From positions 2,790,001-2,854,000 of the forward strand of contig CM035308.1 of the NCBI GenBank assembly GCA_002900995.3: a DNA stretch of 64,000 bases, read 5' to 3'. Positions 9,985-19,945 of the stretch are shown piece after piece. The notes under the pieces are model-generated. The model did no database searches, was not told the DNA's origin, and saw only the letters and a list, made by a program, of their open reading frames with translations. The translations under genes and the position numbers were made by a program. Each line of letters starts with the position of its first letter. Positions within the stretch are counted from its first letter, which is position 1. The stretch is from Ganoderma boninense. Its lineage: Eukaryota > Basidiomycota > Agaricomycetes > Polyporales > Polyporaceae.

Positions 9985-11480
9985 GCAGAGCCTCCGTTTT
10001 GCCGTTGTTCTGCGCGCAAGTTCGTACGCGGTCTCCCGTCATCGACGGCAAGCTCTCTACCACGTTGCGCCGCCTCCGCGTTCCGCGTTCTCGCTCCACG
10101 ATCGCTACAAGTTGACGCTCGTTGCGCGCATTTTTGGTCGGTGTAGTTGGGTTGTCGAGAGTTCAGCTGTGGTCGGATTCATTCGAACCGTGGTACGCTC
10201 ATCGTTCTGACCCCTCTCTCGCGTCCCCCGAGCTCGCAAGTGCTCCGCTTGCGCCGTTCCCGAGTCCTGTCACCCGGACTCCCGCCTCTTGCTGGCCCGC
10301 TGCCCCTTCTCGTCCCTCCGTGTTCCTGGTCCTGTTGTTTGTCCTTTTGCAGCTGTTTACCCTCTCCCATCTTCATTATCATCCCATTCGTACACGCGCA
10401 CTTTGTCACGCCCCTTTTGCTCCATTCTGCCATTGTTTAATTCAGTTTTATTTCGCTTTTCCATTCCCCTTTCTCTCATCTGGTCCTTCGACTTCGCACC
10501 TCGACTGGGCGCGCAGTTCTCGCGCGTTCGGCCCCAAACTCAGCAAGCTCCTTTGCGCGACCGTCAAGACAGTGCGGTTCAAAGTTCGCGACGATCGGTC
10601 CGCTCGTTCCGGCGCTACACCGAGTTCATTCCGATCCATCCACACCTCTTCACAGCCATCTGCCCTCCCTTCGCCGCACTGTCCTGCCACCAGCTCTTGT
10701 TCGTTCTGCGCGAAACTTGGCCGGCGAGCTTTCCTTATCCGTGCGAGGGTGCGCACCACGTTTCGCTACCGCCGCTTCACTGGTTCCCGCGCAGTCGCCT
10801 CCGCAATTTGGCGCATCTCGCCAGAAGAAGGCTCTCTCTTCTGAACACTGCGGAGCCTCCGGTTCTCCATCGTTTCGTTCACAAGTCGGCACGCAGGCTG
10901 ATCCCGTCCACGCGAAGAGCTTTACCAAGTTTCGTGGCCGCCGCCTTCCGCGTTCTCGTTCGGCACTCGCTTCAACTCGACGCTCATCGCGCGTGTCTTG
11001 GGTTGGATTGGTAGTGTTGTTGGGAGTTTGTTTGTGGTCGGATTCGTTTGAAACGCGGTACGCACGTCCTCCTGACCGTTCTCTTGCGTACCCCGAGCTG
11101 GCAAGCGCTCCACTCCCGCCGTTCCCGACTTCTACATCTCGCACTCTCGCCTCCTGTCCGACTGCATCCCGCTCGGTCCCCGCACCTTCCCCGGTCCTGG
11201 TGCTCGCCATTCAGCTTTGTTCTGCCATCTCTCGCCATCGTCGACCCCTCCATTCTTGTACCATCCTTTTGCTGCGCCTCTTTTGCCCCACACTTGTTCG
11301 CGTTAATTTCATTTTATCCTCCCCTTCTGTCTCTGCCTGTCCTTTGTTTGTCCGACTTCGCTTTCCCGCCGCGTGCGCAATTTTCGCGCGTTCAACACCA
11401 AACTCGGCCGTCCGTTTCGCGTGAACGTCAAGACTACGCGTTCCAAATTTCGCGTCGTTCCGTCCGCTCGTTCCCGTGCG
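9985..11480 (+). repeat. Diverged tandem duplication in the leader, period about 863-865 bp
   Basis: Bases about 9985-10615 align with about 10850-11480. Anchors are GCAGAGCCTCCG (9985) with GCGGAGCCTCCG (10850), GGTCGGATTCATT with GGTCGGATTCGTT, and GGTCCGCTCGTTCC with CGTCCGCTCGTTCC. The similarity seems to extend back to about 9830 and 10690. The copies differ at many bases, so the duplication is old. It lies in the presumed untranslated leader. Confidence 0.65.
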
Positions 11481-11523
11481 AAGCATCGCCCATTCTGCCC
11501 CATCTGCGCCTCATTTCTCTACC

Positions 11524-11784
11524 ATGCCCGGCTATCCCACATCCTCCCGCTGGCTCGAGAGCTCGCAGATACCCCATTCTCATCACTCGGCATCCCCTCC
11601 GAAGCAGTTCACAGCTCCGCAGGCATCCATTCAGCCCATCTTCCTGATCCCGGAGGCCTCCCTGTCCGGGCGCAGCCAGCCTCGCAACGTGCATCCCCGC
11701 TGCAACTACTGTGGAGTGGAAGGTTGTTGGATCCGTGCGTGTCCGCGAGCTGTTGAGGACGTCGCCACTGGCCTCTGTGCGTGA
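11524..11784 (+). pseudogene. Gag zinc-knuckle remnant of the non-autonomous part
   Basis: The ORF starts MPGYPTSSRWLESSQ and reaches CNYCGVEGCWIRACP, a CX2CX4CX4C finger. It matches CFYCGNEGCSTQACP in the autonomous Gag at about 14420. The frame stops at 11784. A shifted frame then reads DGRITLPTGRFIP, matching YGKIVLHNGGQIP of the autonomous protein, so a frameshift separates them. The capsid part of Gag is absent. It is a remnant and unlikely to be functional as protein. Confidence 0.6.
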
Positions 11785-12139
11785 GCCTCCGATGGTCGCA
11801 TCACCCTCCCAACTGGTCGCTTCATCCCCCGTTCACTCCCTGGCTCATGTATGCGAGATCGCCTTCTCGCATGGCACACGCGTAAGCAGCGCCCCGCCCA
11901 GCAGTCCAGTGCTCGTCCAGTCCCGCGCAGTCCCTCCGCATATCAGCCACTCTCGCAGAACCTCCATGCCTGTTTCCCGCCATTCACCTTCAACCCGCTT
12001 GCTCCGCCTTCACCGCCGTCACACTACCAGCCACCGGGCAGCCCAGTCTTCGCTCCGAAGCCCCGTCGCCACCCTGCACCACCCGCACACCACTCATCGA
12101 CATCAGCCTCGGTCGCTCATCCTCAACACCCATGGGCAT

Positions 12140-12177
12140 GAACCGAGGACGGTTCATATTTAAGTGGGGGGGGAGAT
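12140..12177 (+). promoter_or_regulatory. Hairpin plus polypurine tract upstream of LTR3
   Basis: TGAACCG-AGGA-CGGTTCA (12140-12157) forms a perfect 7-bp stem with a 4-base loop. Nine bases later the polypurine tract AGTGGGGGGGGAGA runs up to the LTR start TGTAAGGG at 12178. The same hairpin and tract precede the right LTR1 (31238-31274). A different-sequence hairpin of the same shape precedes the tract after pol (19946-19984). Confidence 0.7.
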
Positions 12178-12989
12178 GTAAGGGTCCGGCACCGGCCTGA
12201 CCCTGTACAGTAGGTTTTGGCTTCATTTTGGCTTCGTAGTTCACGGCGCGGACTCGCTATTTACTTGTTTGTTTAGTTTTCGCATTTATTAGTTTATTTA
12301 CAGTTTGTTATGTCTCGGTTTGTCTTGTTGACTCTGTGTTTGGACTAGTGGTAGTAGCTGACAGTCCGGCGCGCCTTGTACCTGTCACGCAGACCTCTTG
12401 TGCTTACTGTACTATCCCGCTGGGCCTCCGCTTCTCCGGATTGCTCCGTGTGACCTTACTTATAGCCAGTAGCTACTCTCCTGTACCTTAGACTACCCCC
12501 GGAGATGACTCTTTCCCCCCGAGACCTCGCAGTTCAGCCCGCCGTGTGCCCCGCTCTTTCCGAAGCCCCGCGCGACCACCAGTGACCCCGCTTCCGCCTG
12601 TTATCGACCGCCGCTGCCGCACCGGATCCCGCTTGAGCTCGCCGCTCCCCGAGACCAGTTGCATTGAGCCCGAGTGCTCCCCGAGACCCGTATCCTGAGC
12701 CCGAGTGCTCTCCCGAGACCTGTTCCTCCGTCCGTCGCTTCGTTCACCCTCCGTCCGCATCACTGTTCCGCCCGCCGCCTCGCTCGTCCGCCACACACCC
12801 GCGCATCGAGTCTCATCCGTCGCCCTCCCCGCAGTCCGTCCGCTCTTTACCCGAGGTCTCGCACCCTCGCTCCCCTTCCTCCTCCTCTACCGGACAGCGC
12901 AGACACATCGACGCCCCCTCGCACCCTTCGCCCGCGGCCTGGCCTTATCCCGACGCTCTGCTCGTCGCAGGTTCCCCGCAGGTAGTACA
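12178..12989 (+). repeat. Internal LTR (LTR3), single copy in the window
   Basis: It is 812 bp, starts TGTAAGGGTCCGG, ends GGTAGTACA, and is flanked by a polypurine tract on the left and a binding site on the right. It shares short blocks with LTR1 at both ends (TGTA-GGTCC, GCAGGTTCCCCG) but is otherwise different. I find no second copy and no target duplication around it. It therefore acts as the 5' LTR of the gag-pol unit and as the 3' LTR of the preceding non-autonomous unit, as in a recombinant tandem. Confidence 0.7.
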
Positions 12990-13358
12990 TTTGGAGCCCA
13001 CCGCAAGGGGGTTTCGAGTGTCGATCGCCCGGTCAAGGTGCCTTCACACCCACTCTCACTCGACCCCGGGTTCCGCCACGACCTCGCGGTCCTTCAAGCT
13101 CTAGCGAGAGCCAACGCTCCATCTCCGCGATCTACTTTCACTGATCCTTATCGGCGGCGGTTACTTCGTACCGTCTCCCTCCCCAACTATCGACTCGACG
13201 ACCCTCCACGACCGCGGCGACGAGCGTTTTCCGATTCCATCCTCACGCTGTCCCCGAAACTTTCGCACGAGCTCAACGCGCTCCGCCAAGCTACCTTCGC
13301 TTCCGCCAGCACCTCCGGTCCTCGTACAACAAGGCGCGCCGCGTCCGCAGCAAACCAA

Positions 13359-16076
13359 ATGGATCAAGGTGTCCCTCTTCCTCCCGGCGCGCAAGCGGGT
13401 AATCCCCCGCCGCCGGGCAACCCCCCTCCTCAACCTAATCCTAATCTCAACAATCCCAATCCAAACCCCCAGCCGAATCAGCCGCCGCCCCAAGCGGCGC
13501 GTGGTATGCCGGTTCGCGGCGAACGTACGTGTCCCACGTTTGTAACCGAGGATCCGCGCGGTGTGTGGCGGTACTTCGAGGACTTGGAGCAGTTATTCAC
13601 GCGAAACGGCGTCAATAACGAGGACCTCAAGAAGCAGTACGCAGTTCGGTATCCGCCGTCCGCGGCCGAGCAGGCGTGGCGGTGCCTACCCTCGTTCGGC
13701 GATCACAACGCGACTTACACGGACTTCCGCGATGCCGTCCTCAAGTTGTATCGCGGTTCGAGCCAAACCGCGGTCTATACAGCCGCCGACTACGACGCTT
13801 TAAGCGGGAAGCGGGCGCGTCTCGGACCGGTAGTGTCATACGACGAATACCTCGCCCACTACCTAGAGGCGCTCCCTATTATCACGCAGCTCACGCGGGT
13901 CGGGCGTATATCCGGGCAGCAGGCGTACCGTTTGCTAGAAATCGCGGTTCCGACGGACATACTCCGGCGAGTCGAAGCCCGCTTGGAGGCGCTACACCCT
14001 AACTTGGGCCTTAACGATATCTACACCGTCGACCAGTTCCACGAAGCGGTGTGTTATATCATGCAGCGCGGCGGACACTCGCTAGTTGGAGGCCTCTCGT
14101 ATGGCAGTAGGGCGCCGGAAACCGTCGCCGGTCTCTCTTCGCACATGGGCGGACTAGCCCTTAACCCCACGGCGTACAACACGACCACGACAGTCTACGC
14201 CGCGCCGCAGACGAACGCCGCACCCGCCCCTGTCAAACAAGAGCCGGAGAACACGGAGATGTTTAAGGCAATTCTAGAATCAGTGACGCAACTCACGAGG
14301 GCGATCACGACGCAGGCGCAGATGAACCAGCGTCCGCCGCCGGCGTATCCGCCACGAGGTCTGATGCCGCCGCCCGTGAACCGTGGCATGGTAGGCGATC
14401 GCGGTCCGCCCTGGACGGGCTGCTTTTACTGTGGCAACGAGGGATGTAGCACTCAAGCCTGTCCCAAGGTCCAGGAGGATATGCGGCTGGGCAAGATTCG
14501 GCGGGACATCTACGGCAAGATTGTCCTCCACAACGGCGGGCAAATTCCTAACGTCCCCGCCGGCGGTCTTATCCGCGAACGGGTCAACCTATACTACGAC
14601 ACTCATCCACGAGACGGAGGCCAGCCACCCGCCGTGTCGCAGCTAGCGCTTGCGCTGGAGGACTGGGACCATGATTCGCTCCCAGCGTTAGACGAGTACG
14701 ACGACAGCGATCTAGACATGTTCGGCCTCGAGGAGAGGTCCGCCGCCGCTCCGACTCGCGCTTCGTGGCAGTTTTCGCACGTCGCGGTCCCAAGCGCGCC
14801 ATACCGAAAGCCCGCGGGTCTCCAGCCGATGAACCAGGCGACCGTGTCGCACCCTGCATCAACTGGGGAAGGTCCTTCGCAGCCTCGAACGGCGGCGGCG
14901 AAGACGCGCGCACGAACGAACTCGGAGTCGGTCACGTCGGATCCGGTTCAGCGGGCGCGAATTGTGGAAGAGACAGCCCAGTACGTCGACGACGAGGCTC
15001 GGGCGGTAAAGGTCCACCCGTACGCGGCGGCGAAGGATGCGTCGACAGCGTCGATGCCAGTTCACCCTGCCGGAGATCTGGCGGCGGGTTCGTTAAGGGC
15101 CGCGCCCGCCCAGAAGTCGCGAGAGGCCGCCTACAAGACTGCGTACCCGGAGTTGGACCCTGAGGCGGAGGAGCGGATCGTCCAGCGCGTTCTTACAAAC
15201 CTCCATTCGGTTTCGCTCACGCCAATCGAGCTGCTGAGTGTCGCGCCGGGGATCCGGCGAAAAGTTCACGAAATCACGACCGCCCGCCGAGTGCCGACGT
15301 CGGCTACGGGGACCGCCGCGAAAGAGGCTACGACGATGAAGAAGGTGGCGTTCGCGACGCCGGAGGCAAGCGTCATGGTGCAAGAGGCCGAAGAAGGGGG
15401 CAGCAAGAACAGGGGCCCACGCATAGAGGAGTACGAAGCCGACGACGGCGCGGAGGTCGAGGAGGCGCAGATTCTCAATTTGTCCGCGGCGGGCGGCAAG
15501 CATCTGCCCGCCGTATCCATCCTGGAGTCCAAGGGCACCCTACCGGCTGGCGTACACCGTGTCAGTTCGGAGGCGGCCTCCTCCTTTCCGCGGGAACCGT
15601 CAGATGGGGCGCTAGCGGCCGTCGACCGGCTCAAGATTCGTAGCATTTGGGGCGTCTTCGCCGGCGCGGAGGTGGTTGAATGCATTCTCGACGGCGGCTG
15701 CCAGTTCATCGCGATGAGTGAGGAGTGCGCGCTCCGTCTCAAACTACCGTACGACCCCAGCGTGACGCTGCGGGCGGTCGCTGCGAACGGATCGACCGAC
15801 CGGGTCCTCGGGCTGGCGCGGAATGTGCCGCTGACGCTACCGGGTATGATCACCGTTCACCTCCAAGTATACATCATCCGCAACGCGTCGTACGACATCC
15901 TACTCGGCCGGCCTTTCGAGTCGTTCCTCAGCGCGAAGGTCGAGAACCGGACGGACACGGAGCAGTTAATCACGGTGCGCTGCCCGAACACCGACATCAC
16001 GGTGACGATCCCTACGTACGCGCGCGGCGAGCACCCAGCCCCTTCGCCGGCGCAGATACTGGGTTTTCAAGACTAG
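13359..16076 (+). CDS. Gag-protease polyprotein of the autonomous Gypsy-like element (905 aa)
   Basis: The start is the first in-frame ATG after the binding site (MDQGVPLPPG). The frame is open further back into LTR3, which I treat as chance. Order: a Pro/Asn-rich N-terminus; a Gag capsid-like region (ERTCPTFVTEDPRGVWRYFE to YTVDQFHEAVCYIMQ); a CX2CX4CX4C finger (CFYCGNEGCSTQAC, about 14420-14461) where the usual His is Cys; a variable Ala/Thr-rich linker; and a retropepsin-like domain with ECILDGGCQFIAMS and later YDILLGRPFESF. The catalytic triplet is Asp-Gly-Gly instead of Asp-Thr/Ser-Gly. The frame is intact to TAG at 16074-16076. Pol lies in the -1 frame and overlaps. Confidence 0.9.
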   Translation: MDQGVPLPPGAQAGNPPPPGNPPPQPNPNLNNPNPNPQPNQPPPQAARGMPVRGERTCPTFVTEDPRGVWRYFEDLEQLFTRNGVNNEDLKKQYAVRYPPSAAEQAWRCLPSFGDHNATYTDFRDAVLKLYRGSSQTAVYTAADYDALSGKRARLGPVVSYDEYLAHYLEALPIITQLTRVGRISGQQAYRLLEIAVPTDILRRVEARLEALHPNLGLNDIYTVDQFHEAVCYIMQRGGHSLVGGLSYGSRAPETVAGLSSHMGGLALNPTAYNTTTTVYAAPQTNAAPAPVKQEPENTEMFKAILESVTQLTRAITTQAQMNQRPPPAYPPRGLMPPPVNRGMVGDRGPPWTGCFYCGNEGCSTQACPKVQEDMRLGKIRRDIYGKIVLHNGGQIPNVPAGGLIRERVNLYYDTHPRDGGQPPAVSQLALALEDWDHDSLPALDEYDDSDLDMFGLEERSAAAPTRASWQFSHVAVPSAPYRKPAGLQPMNQATVSHPASTGEGPSQPRTAAAKTRARTNSESVTSDPVQRARIVEETAQYVDDEARAVKVHPYAAAKDASTASMPVHPAGDLAAGSLRAAPAQKSREAAYKTAYPELDPEAEERIVQRVLTNLHSVSLTPIELLSVAPGIRRKVHEITTARRVPTSATGTAAKEATTMKKVAFATPEASVMVQEAEEGGSKNRGPRIEEYEADDGAEVEEAQILNLSAAGGKHLPAVSILESKGTLPAGVHRVSSEAASSFPREPSDGALAAVDRLKIRSIWGVFAGAEVVECILDGGCQFIAMSEECALRLKLPYDPSVTLRAVAANGSTDRVLGLARNVPLTLPGMITVHLQVYIIRNASYDILLGRPFESFLSAKVENRTDTEQLITVRCPNTDITVTIPTYARGEHPAPSPAQILGFQD
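16061..16067 (+). promoter_or_regulatory. -1 ribosomal frameshift heptamer GGGTTTT at the gag-pro / pol junction
   Basis: In the gag frame the codons are CTG GGT TTT CAA GAC TAG, so G GGT TTT matches X XXY YYZ in the correct phase, six bases before the stop codon. After a -1 slip the reading is TCA AGA CTA GAG GAG, which is the pol frame (SRLEELVPDEDG) and stays open for 1,240 codons. A weak hairpin ACGAA...TTCGT follows at 16094-16118, further downstream than the usual 5-9 bases, so the stimulating structure is uncertain. Confidence 0.75.
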
Positions 16077-19000
16077 AGGAGTTAGTTCCAGACGAAGACG
16101 GTTTGTCGGCGTTCGTGATCGAGTTTGACCAAGACACCGAAGAAGCCGCCTTCGTCGCGTATACCCCACTGCCCGACAAGGACAGCTCCTCTACTGCCGC
16201 TGCTTATTTATTGTCGTGCGATCCGGATCAAATTTCTCGTCCTCCCTACTCAGTCTCTCCGTCCTTCATGCGCCGTCACCGCGTAGCGCTAGCGACCGCG
16301 ACCGTAGCGGTTCCGCCTACGCCACCGCCGGCCCCAGAAAACAGCAAAACCCACGTCGACGATCCGAATAGATGCGCTAGCGACTCGGCTCCTTCCCGTC
16401 TTTCTCCGGCTCTCATCTCCAATCTCTATTCCATGTACGATATACTAGACCACGTGGAGGAAGCGGTTTCGACCGCCGACGAAGCCGATATTCTCCTCTC
16501 TACCAAGAAAAAGTACAAGCCGGTCGCGCTGAAGGTCAAGCCTCTGCAAACAGAGCTCCCAGAACGCTTCCGCATCCAGCGCCGCATAGTTGGCGACCCG
16601 CTCGCCGACTTGCCGCCACTGGACCCCAACCCGCCGCCGTTTCGACCCGGCGCGCGATACACCACGGAGCGTCGAGCGGCGATGCACGACGTTCACGCTC
16701 CGTTCCTCAATCCGGCGGAGTTAGCGATCCTCGACGACCTTATTCTCAAACAGGAGTTGGGCCTCGCGTGGGATGACGCCGAGCGAGGTCGTTTCCGCTC
16801 GGACTTCTTCCCGCCGGTCGAGATCCCGACGGTTCTGCACAAGCCGTGGGTGCTGAAGAACATTCCAATTCCGCCGGGGCTATACCGCGAGGTCTGCGAC
16901 ATCATCCGGAAGAAGATCGACAGCGGCGTGTACGAGCCTTCGAACTCGTCGTACCGGTCGCGCTGGTTCTGCGTGCTCAAGAAGGATGGCAAGAGTCTCC
17001 GAATCGTCCACAGTCTCGAGCCGCTCAATGTGGTCACCATCCAGCACTCGGGCGTGACGCCAATTCCAGAGCAGCTCGCTGAGCAATTCGCGGGGCGGCC
17101 GTGCGTCGGTTTACTCGATCTCTTCGTCGGATACGATGAGCGGGAGATAGCGGAGTCGTCTCGCGATCTCACAACATTCCAAACGCCGTTCGGCGCGCAT
17201 CGCCTCGTGACGTTGCCCATGGGCTGGTCAAACTCCGTGCCGATCTTCCATGACGATGTCACGTTCATCCTCCAAGACGAAATCCCCGCCTATACAGTCC
17301 CCTACATAGACGACGTGCCGATCAAAGGCCCCGAGACCGACTATCGACGGGCGGACGGGTCTTGCGAAACCATTGCCGCGAACCCGCTCGTCCGGCGTTT
17401 TGTCTGGGAGCACCTACAAGTGGTTAACCGGGTAGTTCAGCGCGTCCGCTATGCGGGCGGGACGTTTTCGGGCAAGAAATTCCTGGCGTGTGTCGAAGAA
17501 GGGATTGTCGTCGGGCACCGCTGTACGCCAACGGGGCGTCTTCCTGACCTGGAGCGCGTCGACAAGGTCTTGAGCTGGGGCGCATGCCGCGACCTGTCTG
17601 ACTTGCGGGCGTTCCTGGGTACGATCGGCGTCGCGCGGATCTTCATCAAGGATTTCGCCAAACTCGCGCACCCGCTAGTGAACCTAACTCGAAAGGATGT
17701 CCCGTTCGTGTGGACCGTCGAGCAAGATCGCGCAATGGACCTCATGAAGCAGCGCCTGCTCGATTCCCCGGCTCTCCGCGCGATCGACTACGACTCCGAC
17801 GCGCCAGTCATCGTTGGCGTCGACACGTCCTGGCTCGCTGTGGGCTTCCTACTTTGCCAGCAGGACCTCGCCAAGCCATCGGTCAGGTACTACAATCGTT
17901 TCGGCTCGATCACGCTCAACGCCCGGGAACAGCGCTTTTCTCAGCCCAAACTGGAGATCTACGGTCTCTATCGCGCTCTTCGGGCGCTGCGTCTGTGGGT
18001 TATCGGAGTCCGTAACCTGGTCGTTGAAGTGGACGCGCGGTACATCCAAGGAATGCTCGCGAACCCAGATATCATGCCGACGGCGTCCATCAACCGGTGG
18101 ATCATGGCGATTCATATGTTCCATTTCACCCTGGTTCATGTTCCGGGCGAACGTCATGCACCTGACGGTCTCTCGCGCCGCCCGCCGCAAGAAAGCGACG
18201 TCGCGCCCACGGATGACAACTTCGACAGCTGGATCGACAACCTCTACGCGTTCACAGTCGAGTGTCTCCCGCCGATACGGCTCGGCGACGCTTGTAGCGA
18301 CGAGGTCGCGTTCCCGCTCGCCGCTAGGTATCAGGGCCCCCAACAAGCGGAGATCTACTCGCTCGAGGAGCGAGGTGCAAGCGCCGCGCCGCCGTATGAA
18401 CAGTTCCCGCGGACGGACCACGTGAAAGCGACGGACGCTCTCATGTCAAAGGTCGCGGACTATCTACGTACGCTGCGACGTCCGTCGGACCTGAGCGACA
18501 AGGCCTTCAAGTCGTTCCTCACGCTGGCGCTCCAATTCGGCATCGACGCGCAAGGCCAACTCTGGCGGAAGGTTCCTACGGGGGCGCACCGCAAGTATCT
18601 AGCGGTTGACAAGCGGTCGGACGTCCTCCGAGAATTTCACGACCGCATCGGCCACCGGGGATTCTATGCGACGCGCTCGTTCGTGTGCGAGCAGTTCTGG
18701 TGGCCGGACATGCGCACGGACATCCAATGGTTCGTCCGGACTTGTCATCTTTGTCAAGTTCGGAAGACGACGCACGTCGTGCTCCCGCCGACTGTGGCGT
18801 ATCCAGCGGCGCCTATGTTCCGCGTCCACGTCGACACCGCCTCAATGCCGGGCAAATACAAATATCTCGCCCATGCTCGCTGCGCTACCACATCCTGGCC
18901 AGAAGCCCGTGCGCTCACGGCGGAGACGGCGAAGACGCTCGGCGAGTTCGTGTACCAAGACCTCTTGTCCCGATGGGGTGCGCTCAGCGAACTGATCTCG

Positions 19001-19792
19001 GACAACGGCAAGCCGTGGGTCGCCGCGCTGGAGTACTTGGCGACCAAGTATCACGTCAATCACATCCGTATCTCGGGCTACAACTCCAGAGCCAATGGGG
19101 TCGTTGAGAGTCCGCACCATCCAACGCGCGATGCGCTGTACAAGGCGACGGAAGGCGATGCCACAGCGTGGCAGACCAAGCTTCACTCTGTACTGTGGGC
19201 TGACCGCGCCTCGGTCCGCCGTCGCATGGGCTGCTCGCCGTACTTCGCCGTTACGGGCACGCATCCGATCCTACCCCTGGACATCGTGGAAGCAACATAC
19301 TTGGTTCCGCCGCCGGACGCTATGCTCAGTACGGCTGACCTCATCGCTCGGCGAGCGATCGCGTTGCAGAAGCGAGAAGATCAAGTCGCCTCGCTCCGCT
19401 CCCGAGTCTACGCGCAGCGTGTAGCGGACGTCAAGCGGCTGGAAGAGCAGTATCGCGCCACCATCCACGACTTCAATTTCGCCAAGGGGCGCCTAGTCCT
19501 ATTGCGCAACACGGCGATCGAGAAGTCTCTCAACCGCAAGATGCGCCCGCGTTATTTGGGACCATACGTGGTCCTCGCACGGAATCGCGGGGGCGCGTAT
19601 GTCCTCGCCGAATTAGACGGCGCGGTGTTCGACCGCCCAGTCGCTGCATTCCGCGTTATCCCCTATCACGCCAGATCCGACACTATCGCGGTTCCAGATG
19701 CGCTCCTCGACGCTGACTCCCGGCGGGTCAGAGAGCTCGAGCAGTCAGACGAGACGGGAGAGGGCGCGGAGCTGCTCGACGACGCGCCGTGA
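16067..19792 (+). CDS. Pol: reverse transcriptase, RNase H, integrase (frame -1 to gag)
   Basis: The open frame extends back to 15725, but the protein part after the slip site starts SRLEELVPDE. RT: LKKDGKSLRIVHSLEPLN, LLDLFVGYDEREI, and the catalytic YIDD at about 17302 followed by VPIKGP. RNase H: VIVGVDTSWLAVGFLL and further acidic positions. Integrase: zinc-binding H-X4-H (HDRIGH) and CHLC; catalytic core with Asp in HVDTAS, Asp in ISDNGKPW, and Glu in NGVVESP; then a basic C-terminal region ending near LLDDAP. No stop or frameshift lies in about 1,240 codons. All catalytic residues I looked for are present, so the protein may be active. RT-RH-IN order places it with Gypsy/Ty3-like elements. 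Confidence 0.93.
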   Translation, partial: SRLEELVPDEDGLSAFVIEFDQDTEEAAFVAYTPLPDKDSSSTAAAYLLSCDPDQISRPPYSVSPSFMRRHRVALATATVAVPPTPPPAPENSKTHVDDPNRCASDSAPSRLSPALISNLYSMYDILDHVEEAVSTADEADILLSTKKKYKPVALKVKPLQTELPERFRIQRRIVGDPLADLPPLDPNPPPFRPGARYTTERRAAMHDVHAPFLNPAELAILDDLILKQELGLAWDDAERGRFRSDFFPPVEIPTVLHKPWVLKNIPIPPGLYREVCDIIRKKIDSGVYEPSNSSYRSRWFCVLKKDGKSLRIVHSLEPLNVVTIQHSGVTPIPEQLAEQFAGRPCVGLLDLFVGYDEREIAESSRDLTTFQTPFGAHRLVTLPMGWSNSVPIFHDDVTFILQDEIPAYTVPYIDDVPIKGPETDYRRADGSCETIAANPLVRRFVWEHLQVVNRVVQRVRYAGGTFSGKKFLACVEEGIVVGHRCTPTGRLPDLERVDKVLSWGACRDLSDLRAFLGTIGVARIFIKDFAKLAHPLVNLTRKDVPFVWTVEQDRAMDLMKQRLLDSPALRAIDYDSDAPVIVGVDTSWLAVGFLLCQQDLAKPSVRYYNRFGSITLNAREQRFSQPKLEIYGLYRALRALRLWVIGVRNLVVEVDARYIQGMLANPDIMPTASINRWIMAIHMFHFTLVHVPGERHAPDGLSRRPPQESDVAPTDDNFDSWIDNLYAFTVECLPPIRLGDACSDEVAFPLAARYQGPQQAEIYSLEERGASAAPPYEQFPRTDHVKATDALMSKVADYLRTLRRPSDLSDKAFKSFLTLALQFGIDAQGQLWRKVPTGAHRKYLAVDKRSDVLREFHDRIGHRGFYATRSFVCEQFWWPDMRTDIQWFVRTCHLCQVRKTTHVVLPPTVAYPAAPMFRVHVDTASMPGKYKYLAHARCATTSWPEARALTAETAKTLGEFVYQDLLSRWGALSELISDNGKPWVAALEYLATKYHVNHIRISGYNSRANGVVESPHHPTRDALYKATEGDATAWQTKLHSVLWADRASVRRRMGCSPYFAVTGTHPILPLDIVEATYLVPPPDAMLSTADLIARRAIALQKREDQVASLRSRVYAQRVADVKRLEEQYRATIHDFNFAKGRLVLLRNTAIEKSLNRKMRPRYLGPYVVLARNRGGAYVLAELDGAVFDRPVAAFRVIPYHARSDTIAVPDALLDADSRRVRELEQSDETGEGAELLDDAP

Positions 19793-19945
19793 TCCGGCGG
19801 GCACACGCCTCGCTCCCTGGCGCCGGCGCGCGGGCGGGCGGTCTGCCTGTACAGTATATCCTTTTAATTAGTCTATTTCCTTTTCTATGTTACATCGCGC
19901 TTCCATTTCTACCGTTGATTTTCTACCCATTCCCCGACGTCACAC

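Larger units (their letters stand above)
8892..12177 (+). mobile_element. Non-autonomous internal region: long leader, gag remnant and polypurine tract
   Basis: This 3.3-kb region has the cis signals of a retroelement (binding site at 8895, polypurine tract at 12164-12177) but almost no coding capacity. Bases 8913-11520 are strongly C/T-rich with many chance open frames and a diverged tandem duplication. The only recognisable protein piece is the zinc-knuckle ORF at 11524-11784. This is the organisation of a LARD-like element that depends on proteins from a related autonomous element. The autonomous gag-pol at 13359-19792, with the same binding site, is the obvious candidate helper. Confidence 0.65.

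Noticed and set aside
8892..11523. Many plus-strand open frames of 80-240 codons (for example 10122-10844, 10289-11014)
   Set aside because: They overlap in all three frames in a C/T-rich leader, have Ser/Arg/Pro/Leu-biased composition and no domain. They are explained by base composition.
12705..13358. Upstream extension of the Gag open frame into LTR3
   Set aside because: It lies within the LTR and leader, is low complexity, and the first ATG after the binding site is at 13359.
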